Shown here: piece by piece, positions 1 to 4,736 of the stretch
How the letters are laid out: each line of letters begins with the position of its first letter
Numbering within the stretch: position 1 is the stretch's first letter
Origin: Bacteroidales bacterium
GTDB lineage: Bacteria; Bacteroidota; Bacteroidia; Bacteroidales; VadinHA17
Assembly (NCBI GenBank): GCA_015486475.1
Contig: WFRO01000420.1
Coordinates: 1-7,009, forward strand
Length of the DNA: 7,009 bases
Direction of reading: 5' to 3'
Made by a program: the position numbers and the translations under genes
The notes under the pieces: model-generated
Told to the model about the DNA's origin: nothing
Seen by the model: only the letters and a program-made list of their open reading frames with translations
The model's database searches: none

Positions 1-1
1 T

Positions 2-172
2 CAATATCCCGTATTGTCCTACCCTGAAAAGATCCGGTCGGTCTCGTTTGACAAGCAGGATACGATCCGGGGTGTCCTGGAAGGCATCAAAGGACAATAT
101 CTGATCTTTGACACCGGCGAGGTGATCAACATCAGGAAACATGGCGGTTATGTGATCACTCTGTCCGCCTGA
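2..172 (+). CDS. DUF2797 family protein, C-terminal end only
   Basis: This is the last 56 codons of a gene entering from the left edge, ending at TGA 170-172. The visible peptide starts QYPVLSYPEKIRSVSFDK, continues through GVLEGIKGQYLIFDTGEV, and ends INIRKHGGYVITLSA. From memory this matches the C-terminus of DUF2797 proteins of Bacteroidota (a YPVLxYPxK segment followed by GIKGQYLIFD and NIRK). These are about 260 residues long and have an N-terminal cysteine-rich, probably metal-binding part that lies outside this window. The biochemical function of the family is not established. The next gene begins 19 bases downstream on the same strand with no terminator between, so the two are probably co-transcribed. 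The family call is fairly firm; the role is unknown. Confidence 0.75.
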   Translation, partial: QYPVLSYPEKIRSVSFDKQDTIRGVLEGIKGQYLIFDTGEVINIRKHGGYVITLSA

Positions 173-191
173 AATCCATAGACCAGGATCC

Positions 192-1616
192 ATGAAAAAT
201 ATCCGGGACTTACCCATCAGCAAAAAAAGAGCCATTTATAGCCTGCTCTTCCCCTTTTTCATCCTGGTCATCCTGTGGCTTGTATTTTTTGTATCTGCCA
301 CCCTGCATCTTGACCTTACCTCATGGGGTATCTTCCCGCGCCGGTTGAGCGGCCTGAAAGGCATCCTCTTTGCTCCTTTTATCCATGGCAGTCTCAAACA
401 CCTGGCGAACAACTCCCTGCCTCTTTTTTTTCTGATGGCCGGCACCATTTATTTTTACAGGGATCTGGGGTATAAAGTGATCCTGTATGTCTGGCTGATG
501 GGAGGCGCCTGGGTGTGGATAGCTGCACGACCCGCCTATCACATTGGTGCCAGCGGGGTCATATACGGGCTGGCCTCCTTCCTTTTTTTCAGTGGCATCC
601 TCCGGAAATATGTTCCCCTGATCGCCATATCTCTTCTGGTGGCCTTTTGGTACGGAAGCATGATCTGGGGCGTCTTCCCGTTACTGGAAGAGATCTCCTG
701 GGAATCTCACTTGCTGGGTGCACTGGCAGGGTTTATCCTTGCCATCGTTTATCGCAGGGAAGGACCTCAAAGACCTCCTGCTTCCTGGGAACTGGAAGAG
801 GAAGTACCTGGATTTAATGTATCTTCGACATCGACAGATCATAATACCCGTTTTGACTATAACTACGCCCACATGCAACCAGAAGGAATTATTTTTGACC
901 TCGACGGAGTGATCACCGACACGGCTGCTGTCCATGCGAAGGCCTGGAAAAAGATGTTCGATGATTTTCTCTCGTCAAGGCAACAGAAAGCCGGTGAAGA
1001 CCTGCGTGAATTTTCGACCGGTGATTACAGACAGTTCGTTGACGGAAAGCCCCGCTACGAGGGAGTCGCTTCTTTTTTAAGATCCAGGAACATCCTGATC
1101 CCCTACGGCGACCCGTCAGACCCTCCGGAAAAAGAGACGGTTTGCGGACTCGGGAACAGGAAAAACCTGCTTTTCAACACGATCGTGGAAAAAGAAGGGG
1201 TTAAGGTCTACAGCTCCTCTGCCGCTCTGATCCGTTCCCTGCATACCGAAGGGATCCCTCTGGCTGTGGCATCTTCCAGTAAGAATTGCAGGACCGTCCT
1301 GGAAAAGACAGGCCTGCTCCCTTTTTTCGGTGCCTGCATCGGCGGGTTGATCTCGGCCGAAAAACAACTGAAAGGAAAGCCCGAACCTGACATTTTCCTC
1401 TATGCGGCCAGCATGCTGAATGCTTCACCGGCACATTCCGTGGTCATCGAAGATGCGGTTTCAGGGGTGCAGGCCGGGAAGAAAGGGGGTTTTGGACTGG
1501 TCATTGGCGTAGCCAGAGAGAAAAATGAAGCAGAACTGATGAATGCCGGCGCCGACTGGATCGTCCGGGACCTGTCCGAAGTAACCCTTTCCAAAATACG
1601 CGCCAGAATGGGGTGA
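192..1616 (+). CDS. Fusion: rhomboid intramembrane serine protease + beta-phosphoglucomutase-type HAD phosphatase/mutase
   Basis: The 474-residue ORF contains two complete domains. Residues 1-190 are a six-helix rhomboid protease of the inner membrane (helices near 14-37, 72-90, 96-111, 119-135, 140-162 and 171-188). It has H65-x4-H70-x3-N74 in helix 2, the nucleophile Ser121 in GASG and the base His173 in ESHLLGALAG, so the Ser/His dyad is intact. Residues 188-227 are a charged tail typical of rhomboid C-termini. From Met228 a HAD enzyme begins: nucleophile Asp236 and acid/base Asp238 (FDLDGVITDT), Thr244 and His248 aligning with Thr16 and His20 of Lactococcus beta-phosphoglucomutase, motif II ASSSKN (360-365), motif III Lys396 (GKPEPD) and motif IV Glu420-Asp421. 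The expected reaction is interconversion of beta-glucose-1-phosphate and glucose-6-phosphate in the cytoplasm. The cap segment (DYRQFVDGKPRYEG, TVCGLGNRKN) is the subtype often paired with GH65 disaccharide phosphorylases. The start ATG has AGGA three bases upstream. The fusion is unusual. Met228 could be an independent start, though no clear ribosome site precedes it. Confidence 0.88.
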   Translation: MKNIRDLPISKKRAIYSLLFPFFILVILWLVFFVSATLHLDLTSWGIFPRRLSGLKGILFAPFIHGSLKHLANNSLPLFFLMAGTIYFYRDLGYKVILYVWLMGGAWVWIAARPAYHIGASGVIYGLASFLFFSGILRKYVPLIAISLLVAFWYGSMIWGVFPLLEEISWESHLLGALAGFILAIVYRREGPQRPPASWELEEEVPGFNVSSTSTDHNTRFDYNYAHMQPEGIIFDLDGVITDTAAVHAKAWKKMFDDFLSSRQQKAGEDLREFSTGDYRQFVDGKPRYEGVASFLRSRNILIPYGDPSDPPEKETVCGLGNRKNLLFNTIVEKEGVKVYSSSAALIRSLHTEGIPLAVASSSKNCRTVLEKTGLLPFFGACIGGLISAEKQLKGKPEPDIFLYAASMLNASPAHSVVIEDAVSGVQAGKKGGFGLVIGVAREKNEAELMNAGADWIVRDLSEVTLSKIRARMG

Positions 1617-1629
1617 GGAAGGGGAATAA

Positions 1630-1655
1630 AAAAACCCGTATGAATACGGGTTTTT
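1630..1655. terminator. Bidirectional intrinsic terminator
   Basis: A perfect 11-bp stem (AAAAACCCGTA / TACGGGTTTTT) closes a TGAA tetraloop. It is flanked by an A-run on the left and a T-run on the right, so it reads as a rho-independent terminator on both strands. It lies 13 bases after the stop of the rhomboid/HAD fusion gene and 6 bases beyond the 3' end of the minus-strand tRNA, so it can end both converging transcripts. Confidence 0.88.
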
Positions 1656-1661
1656 CCTTTT

Positions 1662-1738
1662 TGGCTCCTCAGGCTGGACTCGAACCAGCGACCCTCTGAT
1701 TAACAGTCAGATGCTCTAACCAACTGAGCTACTGAGGA
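1662..1738 (-). tRNA. tRNA-Asn(GTT), with encoded CCA
   Basis: Read on the minus strand, this 77-base sequence folds as a standard cloverleaf. The acceptor stem is TCCTCAG (1738-1732) paired perfectly with CTGAGGA (1672-1666). The D arm is GCTC..GAGC with the AGTTGGTTA loop. The anticodon stem is TCTGA/TCAGA around the loop CTGTTAA, giving anticodon GTT (complement of 1702-1704). The T arm is GCTGG/CCAGC around TTCGAGT. The discriminator base is G and the 3' CCA is encoded in the DNA (complement of 1662-1664). It decodes AAC and AAU asparagine codons. It is a single tRNA gene, read from its own promoter at 1752-1782 and ending at the hairpin at 1630-1655. All stems are perfectly paired. Confidence 0.97.
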
Positions 1739-1751
1739 ATTTTTTGCCCGG

Positions 1752-1782
1752 CAAAAATAAGATGTTTTCTTAAATTAAACAA
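1752..1782 (-). promoter_or_regulatory. Bacteroidota-type promoter for tRNA-Asn
   Basis: On the minus strand, TATTTTTG (complement of 1752-1759) matches the Bacteroidota -7 consensus TAnnTTTG exactly. A TTG (complement of 1780-1782) lies 20 bases upstream, in the usual -33 position. The -7 box ends 13 bases from the mature tRNA 5' end, which leaves a very short 5' leader. The upstream element touches the -7 box of the divergent kinase promoter (1783-1790). Confidence 0.72.
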
Positions 1783-1790
1783 TATCTTTG
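1783..1790 (+). promoter_or_regulatory. Promoter -7 element for the sugar kinase
   Basis: TATCTTTG is an exact TAnnTTTG match on the plus strand. No good -33 element is seen at the expected distance. Transcription would start a few bases after 1790, so the in-frame TTG at 1788 would not be on the mRNA. This favours the ATG at 1815 as the start of the kinase. Confidence 0.6.
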
Positions 1791-1814
1791 CCTGAAAATA
1801 ACAAAAAATTGAAA

Positions 1815-2807
1815 ATGGACACGAACACATCCGTTGTCGGCATGGGCAATGCCCTGATGGACATCCTGGTAAGGATAGACTCCGACGATATCCTAAAACG
1901 CCTGGATCTCCCCAAAGGAAGCATGACCCTGGTGGACCAGGAGAAATCATCCATGATCCTCAACCTGGTGAAATCCCTCCCGAAGAGTTATACCCCGGGA
2001 GGTTCCGCTGCCAATACCATCCGCGGGATAGCGGCCCTGAACGATCCTGCCACCTATATCGGCTCGGTCGGGAAAGACGAACTGGGCAACATGTTCCGGG
2101 ACAGCATTGCTGAAGAGCATGTCTCACCTGTTCTGCTTACGGGTACCCAGCCCACCGGCTATGCGATCGGGTTTATCACTCCTGATTCCGAACGTACATT
2201 CGCCACCTATCTGGGCGCTGCCACAGAGATCTCCCCGGACAAGATCCGGGAAGATATGTTTTCCGGACAACGTATTTTTCATATCGAGGGATATCTCATC
2301 ATTGACCATCCCCTCATCCAAAAAGCCTTAAAACTGGCAAAAGCAGCCGGTGCCGAAGTATCCTATGACATGGCCAGTTTCAATGTGGTGGAAGACAACC
2401 GCGATTTCATCCGGGATATACTTTCCCAATATGTCGACATTGTTTTTGCCAATGAAGAAGAAGCCCGTGCCTTTACCGGAAAGGATCCTGAACCGGCCCT
2501 GGAAGAGCTGGCAGAATATTGCAAGATCGCGGTGGTAAAGACAGGAGCCTCCGGATCACTGATAAGGATGGAAGAAGAGACCTATCTGGTCAGGGCCATT
2601 GAGGCAGATCCGGTGGATACCACCGGTGCAGGCGACCTGTATGCTGCCGGTTTTCTCCACGGGTATATCAACGGGATGTTGCCGGAACAGTGCGGCAGGA
2701 TAGGCTCTCTCATGGGAGGCAAAGTGATCGAAACGATCGGCACAAGGATGAGCGATGAGACGTGGGAAGATATCCTGCAACAGATACGACAGATCAGTGA
2801 AGACTGA
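1815..2807 (+). CDS. PfkB-family carbohydrate kinase, adenosine-kinase-like
   Basis: This 330-residue cytoplasmic kinase should transfer the ATP gamma-phosphate to a hydroxyl of a sugar or nucleoside. It shows the PfkB family layout. The N-terminal strand is VVGMGNALMDILV. PfkB signature 1, GGSAANT, is at residues 62-68. A TGYAIGFITPDSERTF segment is near 113-128, and FANEEEARAFTG near 211-221. Signature 2, DTTGAGD, is at 268-274, with Asp274 as the catalytic base and the GAG as the anion hole. Length is normal for the family (300-350). The order and overall look resemble the adenosine-kinase/PfkB group widespread in Bacteroidota. The substrate (adenosine, ribose, fructose or another) cannot be read from the sequence. 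I chose ATG 1815 rather than an in-frame TTG at 1788, because the TTG overlaps the predicted promoter -7 box and the family fold starts right after the ATG. The leader is A-rich with no Shine-Dalgarno site. The gene converges on the next gene with a 3-base gap and appears to be monocistronic. Confidence 0.92.
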   Translation: MDTNTSVVGMGNALMDILVRIDSDDILKRLDLPKGSMTLVDQEKSSMILNLVKSLPKSYTPGGSAANTIRGIAALNDPATYIGSVGKDELGNMFRDSIAEEHVSPVLLTGTQPTGYAIGFITPDSERTFATYLGAATEISPDKIREDMFSGQRIFHIEGYLIIDHPLIQKALKLAKAAGAEVSYDMASFNVVEDNRDFIRDILSQYVDIVFANEEEARAFTGKDPEPALEELAEYCKIAVVKTGASGSLIRMEEETYLVRAIEADPVDTTGAGDLYAAGFLHGYINGMLPEQCGRIGSLMGGKVIETIGTRMSDETWEDILQQIRQISED

Positions 2808-2810
2808 GAT

Positions 2811-3044
2811 TCATTTTCTCCGTTTGTCGCTGAAAAGATTAGGCCCCTCCTCGAAAAGCGAGGGGTGATCCTGGTCAAATCTTTCGAGAATGGTCTTCAT
2901 GACAGCCTCCCGCATAAATTCCGACTTGCTTATCCTGTAGCGTTCACAATAAAGGTTCAACGCCTGCATTTCCCGGTGGTTCAGCATGATCGTCTGGCGG
3001 TTGGTACGTCGGAGGGAAGCTTCTTTGATCCTGGGTCGTCGCAA
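2811..3044 (-). CDS. Small ribbon-helix-helix (CopG/MetJ-like) DNA-binding protein
   Basis: This is a 77-residue basic protein. Residues 15-22 (RQTIMLNH) form the probable beta-ribbon. They are followed by helix 1 (REMQALNLYCERYR), the turn ISKS, and helix 2 (EFMREAVMKTILERF), with an acidic and then basic tail (FDQDHPSLFEEG). This is the layout of ribbon-helix-helix dimeric repressors. From memory, Bacteroidales carry a conserved small protein with the same pattern (xRPKIKxxxLRRTxxxTIMLN..YCxKYxIxxxSxFxREAI). The start is TTG: an in-frame stop lies 6 bases upstream, and the first ATG, at codon 20, would remove most of the ribbon strand. The N-terminal MRRPRIKE fits the family when TTG is used. 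It stands alone, convergent with the sugar kinase. A perfect inverted repeat sits 11 bases upstream over its promoter, suggesting autorepression. Its regulatory targets are unknown, and antitoxin function is not supported because no toxin gene is adjacent. Confidence 0.75.
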   Translation of the reverse strand: MRRPRIKEASLRRTNRQTIMLNHREMQALNLYCERYRISKSEFMREAVMKTILERFDQDHPSLFEEGPNLFSDKRRK

Positions 3045-3054
3045 GGTATGTCAG

Positions 3055-3073
3055 TTTGATCCTTGCGATCAAA
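3055..3073. promoter_or_regulatory. Putative autoregulatory operator of the RHH gene
   Basis: TTTGATC-CTTGC-GATCAAA is a perfect inverted repeat with 7-bp arms and a 5-base spacer. It lies directly upstream of the RHH gene and shares bases 3070-3073 with the predicted -7 box, covering the expected transcription start. Bound protein would block polymerase. Assignment to the RHH protein is inferred from position only. Confidence 0.5.
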
Positions 3074-3077
3074 GATA
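3070..3077 (-). promoter_or_regulatory. Promoter -7 element for the RHH gene
   Basis: On the minus strand this reads TATCTTTG, an exact TAnnTTTG match and the same octamer as at the kinase promoter. It is followed by a leader of roughly 20 bases before the TTG start at 3044. The -33 region is poor: a TTTC occurs near the expected place rather than TTTG. Confidence 0.55.
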
Positions 3078-3134
3078 TAAAAACGGGTGCCTCCGGAGAA
3101 AGAAATTTATCAACATATTAACAGGGTACCCCCG

Positions 3135-3485
3135 TCATTCAAACTCTTTCGGGACTCCGCAGATAAATATGAGGTCCTCCGAGGGGGAAGTGTTCCTGTA
3201 CTGGTGCATCTCATCCGGCAACACAAGAGCAAAATCGCCATGTTTTACAGGGAGCTGCTCCCCTTTTTCATTCACCAGCACCCCTTCCCCGGAGATGATG
3301 TAATTCATATGCTCATAAGGGTGCTGGTGGTAGGGCGTAAATCCTCCCGGTTCCACCGTGAAAACCCGGTAAGAATAAACCGGGACACCATCTTTCGAGG
3401 ACAAGGGCATCTGCTTGAATGCTTTTTCAGCACCCTTCATGTCCACTTTTTTCTTTTCTACGTCTTTCAGTGAGATTATTTTCAT
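3135..3485 (-). CDS. Small single-domain cupin protein
   Basis: This 116-residue soluble protein carries one cupin_2 beta-barrel. Cupin motif 1 is GGFTPYHQHPYEHMNYIISG (residues 47-66), with metal-ligand candidates His53, His55, and Glu58 or His59. Motif 2 is GDFALVLPDEMHQYRN (83-98), with ligand candidate His94. The set of metal ligands is complete. Such small cupins include sugar isomerases, epimerases, dioxygenases and pure ligand-binding proteins, and nothing here singles out one activity. No signal peptide is present. Its ATG (complement of 3483-3485) overlaps the stop of the LacI-type regulator as ATGA, with AGGA just upstream inside the regulator gene, so the two are translationally coupled. 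By context it may act on, or sense, the same sugar or metabolite as the regulator; this is inference. No convincing terminator was found after its stop. Confidence 0.85.
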   Translation of the reverse strand: MKIISLKDVEKKKVDMKGAEKAFKQMPLSSKDGVPVYSYRVFTVEPGGFTPYHQHPYEHMNYIISGEGVLVNEKGEQLPVKHGDFALVLPDEMHQYRNTSPSEDLIFICGVPKEFE

Positions 3486-4525
3486 GATCCTGCTTTTTGT
3501 TGGTCCGAATAGGTCAGGTTTTTAACTGTAGATCCTTTGACCACCAGGGTCGTTTTGATCACTTTTTTGCGGGGAGGGATCTCCCTGTCAGGTTGTTGCA
3601 GCCTTTCGATAAGAAGATGTGCGGCTTCTTTTCCGATCTCAAAACCATGCTGCTCAATGGAGGTAATGGCGGGAGTGGGAAGATTGGATATCTCGCCATT
3701 GGTAAAGCCGACGATGGCCACATCCTCCGGGATCCGGTAATTCAATCTTTTCAGCACTTTCATCACCCCGGCAGCCGTCATATCGTTCACACAGAAAAAA
3801 GCATCCGGTACAGGATCCAGTCTCATGGTCTGTTCCGTCAGCTCCACTGCCTCTTCGATGGTATCACATTTGATGATGAACTCTTCCCTGACCGGTATAT
3901 CAAATTCTTCCAGTGCTTTAATGTACCCCTCTTTTCTTTTTTTCCCGATCCCCAGATGTTGCGGCGCCGCATAATGAACGATATTTTTATATCCGTTCCG
4001 GATCAGGTGTTTCACTGCATTGTAGGCCGCTTCTCTGTCATCCACACATACCTGATCTGTTTCCAGTTCTTCAGAGACCCTGTCGAACATCACCAGGGGA
4101 ACATGCCTGTTCATCACTTCTTTCAAATGATCCACATTCCTCGTCTCTTTGGACAATGACACGAGTATTCCATCCACACGGCTGTAGAGCAAGGCCTCAA
4201 CGCTTCCGATCTCCCGTTCATATTTCTCATTCGACTGGCAGATCATAACGCGGTATCCCGACTCTGACGCCACCTCCTCAATACCACTGATCACCGTCGA
4301 AAAAAAGTAATGTACGATCTCCGGGACGATCACACCGATGGTACGGCTCTGTCCCTTTTTCAGGCTCAGTGCCACCAGGTCGGGCTGATAATTCAGTTTC
4401 CGGGCCAGTTCTTTTACAGCCTTTTTGGTCTCCACACTAATATCCGGATGATCCTTCAGGGCCCTTGACACGGTCGAAGGCGAGATCCCCAGCTCTCTTG
4501 CAATATCTTTTATCGTAACGGCCAT
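3482..4525 (-). CDS. LacI-family transcriptional regulator
   Basis: This is a 347-residue cytoplasmic DNA-binding regulator. The N-terminal helix-turn-helix spans residues 4-23 (TIKDIARELGISPSTVSRAL). The hinge helix is near 48-57 (PDLVALSLKK), with Leu55 in the place of the minor-groove-intercalating leucine of LacI and PurR. A periplasmic-binding-protein-like effector domain runs from TIGVIVPEIVHYFFS (62-76) to the C-terminus. It includes VPLVMFDRV and a PDAFFCVNDMTAAGVMKVL segment near the end of the second subdomain. Length is normal for the family. The frame is open upstream to a TTG at 4570, but ATG 4525 is preferred: it gives the usual MAVTIKDIA start, and a GAGGAG lies 6 bases before it. 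It forms an operon with the cupin gene (ATGA overlap) and is divergent from a SusC-like receptor. That placement points to control of glycan uptake, and the palindrome at 4606-4617 is the likely binding site. The effector is unknown; LacI proteins of this look often govern maltose-type loci in Bacteroidota. Confidence 0.93.
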   Translation of the reverse strand: MAVTIKDIARELGISPSTVSRALKDHPDISVETKKAVKELARKLNYQPDLVALSLKKGQSRTIGVIVPEIVHYFFSTVISGIEEVASESGYRVMICQSNEKYEREIGSVEALLYSRVDGILVSLSKETRNVDHLKEVMNRHVPLVMFDRVSEELETDQVCVDDREAAYNAVKHLIRNGYKNIVHYAAPQHLGIGKKRKEGYIKALEEFDIPVREEFIIKCDTIEEAVELTEQTMRLDPVPDAFFCVNDMTAAGVMKVLKRLNYRIPEDVAIVGFTNGEISNLPTPAITSIEQHGFEIGKEAAHLLIERLQQPDREIPPRKKVIKTTLVVKGSTVKNLTYSDQQKAGS

Positions 4526-4531
4526 CTGCAT

Positions 4532-4537
4532 CTCCTC
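4532..4537 (-). promoter_or_regulatory. Ribosome binding site that decides the LacI start
   Basis: GAGGAG on the minus strand lies 6 bases before ATG 4525 and directly abuts an in-frame ATG at 4531. The spacing is right only for 4525, so translation most likely starts there. Confidence 0.65.
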
Positions 4538-4605
4538 TTTTTTACCATCGAAAGTTACCAATTTTTTCAAACACAGATCCCTGAAAAATGCTGCAAACCC
4601 TTATT

Positions 4606-4617
4606 GCAAACGTTTGC
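4606..4617. promoter_or_regulatory. LacI-type operator, GCAAACGTTTGC
   Basis: This is a perfect 12-bp palindrome with a central CpG, the hallmark of LacI/PurR-family operators; it equals the core of the E. coli PurR box. It lies 80 bases upstream of the LacI start codon and about 55 bases upstream of the -7 box of the SusC-like gene, so it could serve both. Further half-site-like sequences flank it: TGCAAAC at 4592-4598 and TTGCG at 4626-4630, each about 12-13 bases from the matching part of the palindrome. Confidence 0.75.
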
Positions 4618-4672
4618 GGTATCGATTGCGTTACTTTATTGATAATTAAGAACATACATATTTTTAATTTCA

Positions 4673-4680
4673 TAATTTTG
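4673..4680 (+). promoter_or_regulatory. Promoter -7 element for the SusC-like gene
   Basis: TAATTTTG exactly matches TAnnTTTG. It implies a leader of roughly 50 bases before the ATG at 4737, A-rich and without a Shine-Dalgarno site, as is usual in Bacteroidota. No strong -33 element is visible, which could mean the promoter needs an activator. The LacI-type operator lies upstream of it rather than on it. Confidence 0.5.
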
Positions 4681-4736
4681 TTGCGATACAGTTTATTATT
4701 TCATGTTGAACCAGTGTTAACCAAACCAAAACTTAT

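Noticed and set aside
820..872. Separate promoter or ribosome site for an independent HAD gene starting at 873
   Set aside because: No TAnnTTTG match and no purine-rich ribosome site were found just before Met228, so a separate gene is not annotated, although internal initiation cannot be excluded.
2844..2865. Hairpin (CCTCG-AAAAG-CGAGG) as a terminator for the kinase
   Set aside because: The stem is short, no T-tract follows on either strand, and it lies inside the RHH coding sequence.
3124..3131. GGGTACCC palindrome after the cupin stop
   Set aside because: It is an 8-bp self-complementary sequence with no loop and no T-run, so not a terminator; too short to claim as an operator.
3087..3473. 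128-codon plus-strand open frame
   Set aside because: It is opposite the cupin gene, whose two cupin motifs are intact on the other strand.
3497..4159. 220-codon plus-strand open frame opposite the LacI-type gene
   Set aside because: It is antisense to a clear LacI-family coding sequence, shows no recognisable domain, and its His/Phe-rich composition is a codon shadow.
4526..4570. N-terminal 15-residue extension of the LacI regulator from TTG 4570
   Set aside because: GAGGAG is correctly spaced for ATG 4525, and family members begin right at MAVTIKDIA; the extension lacks family likeness.
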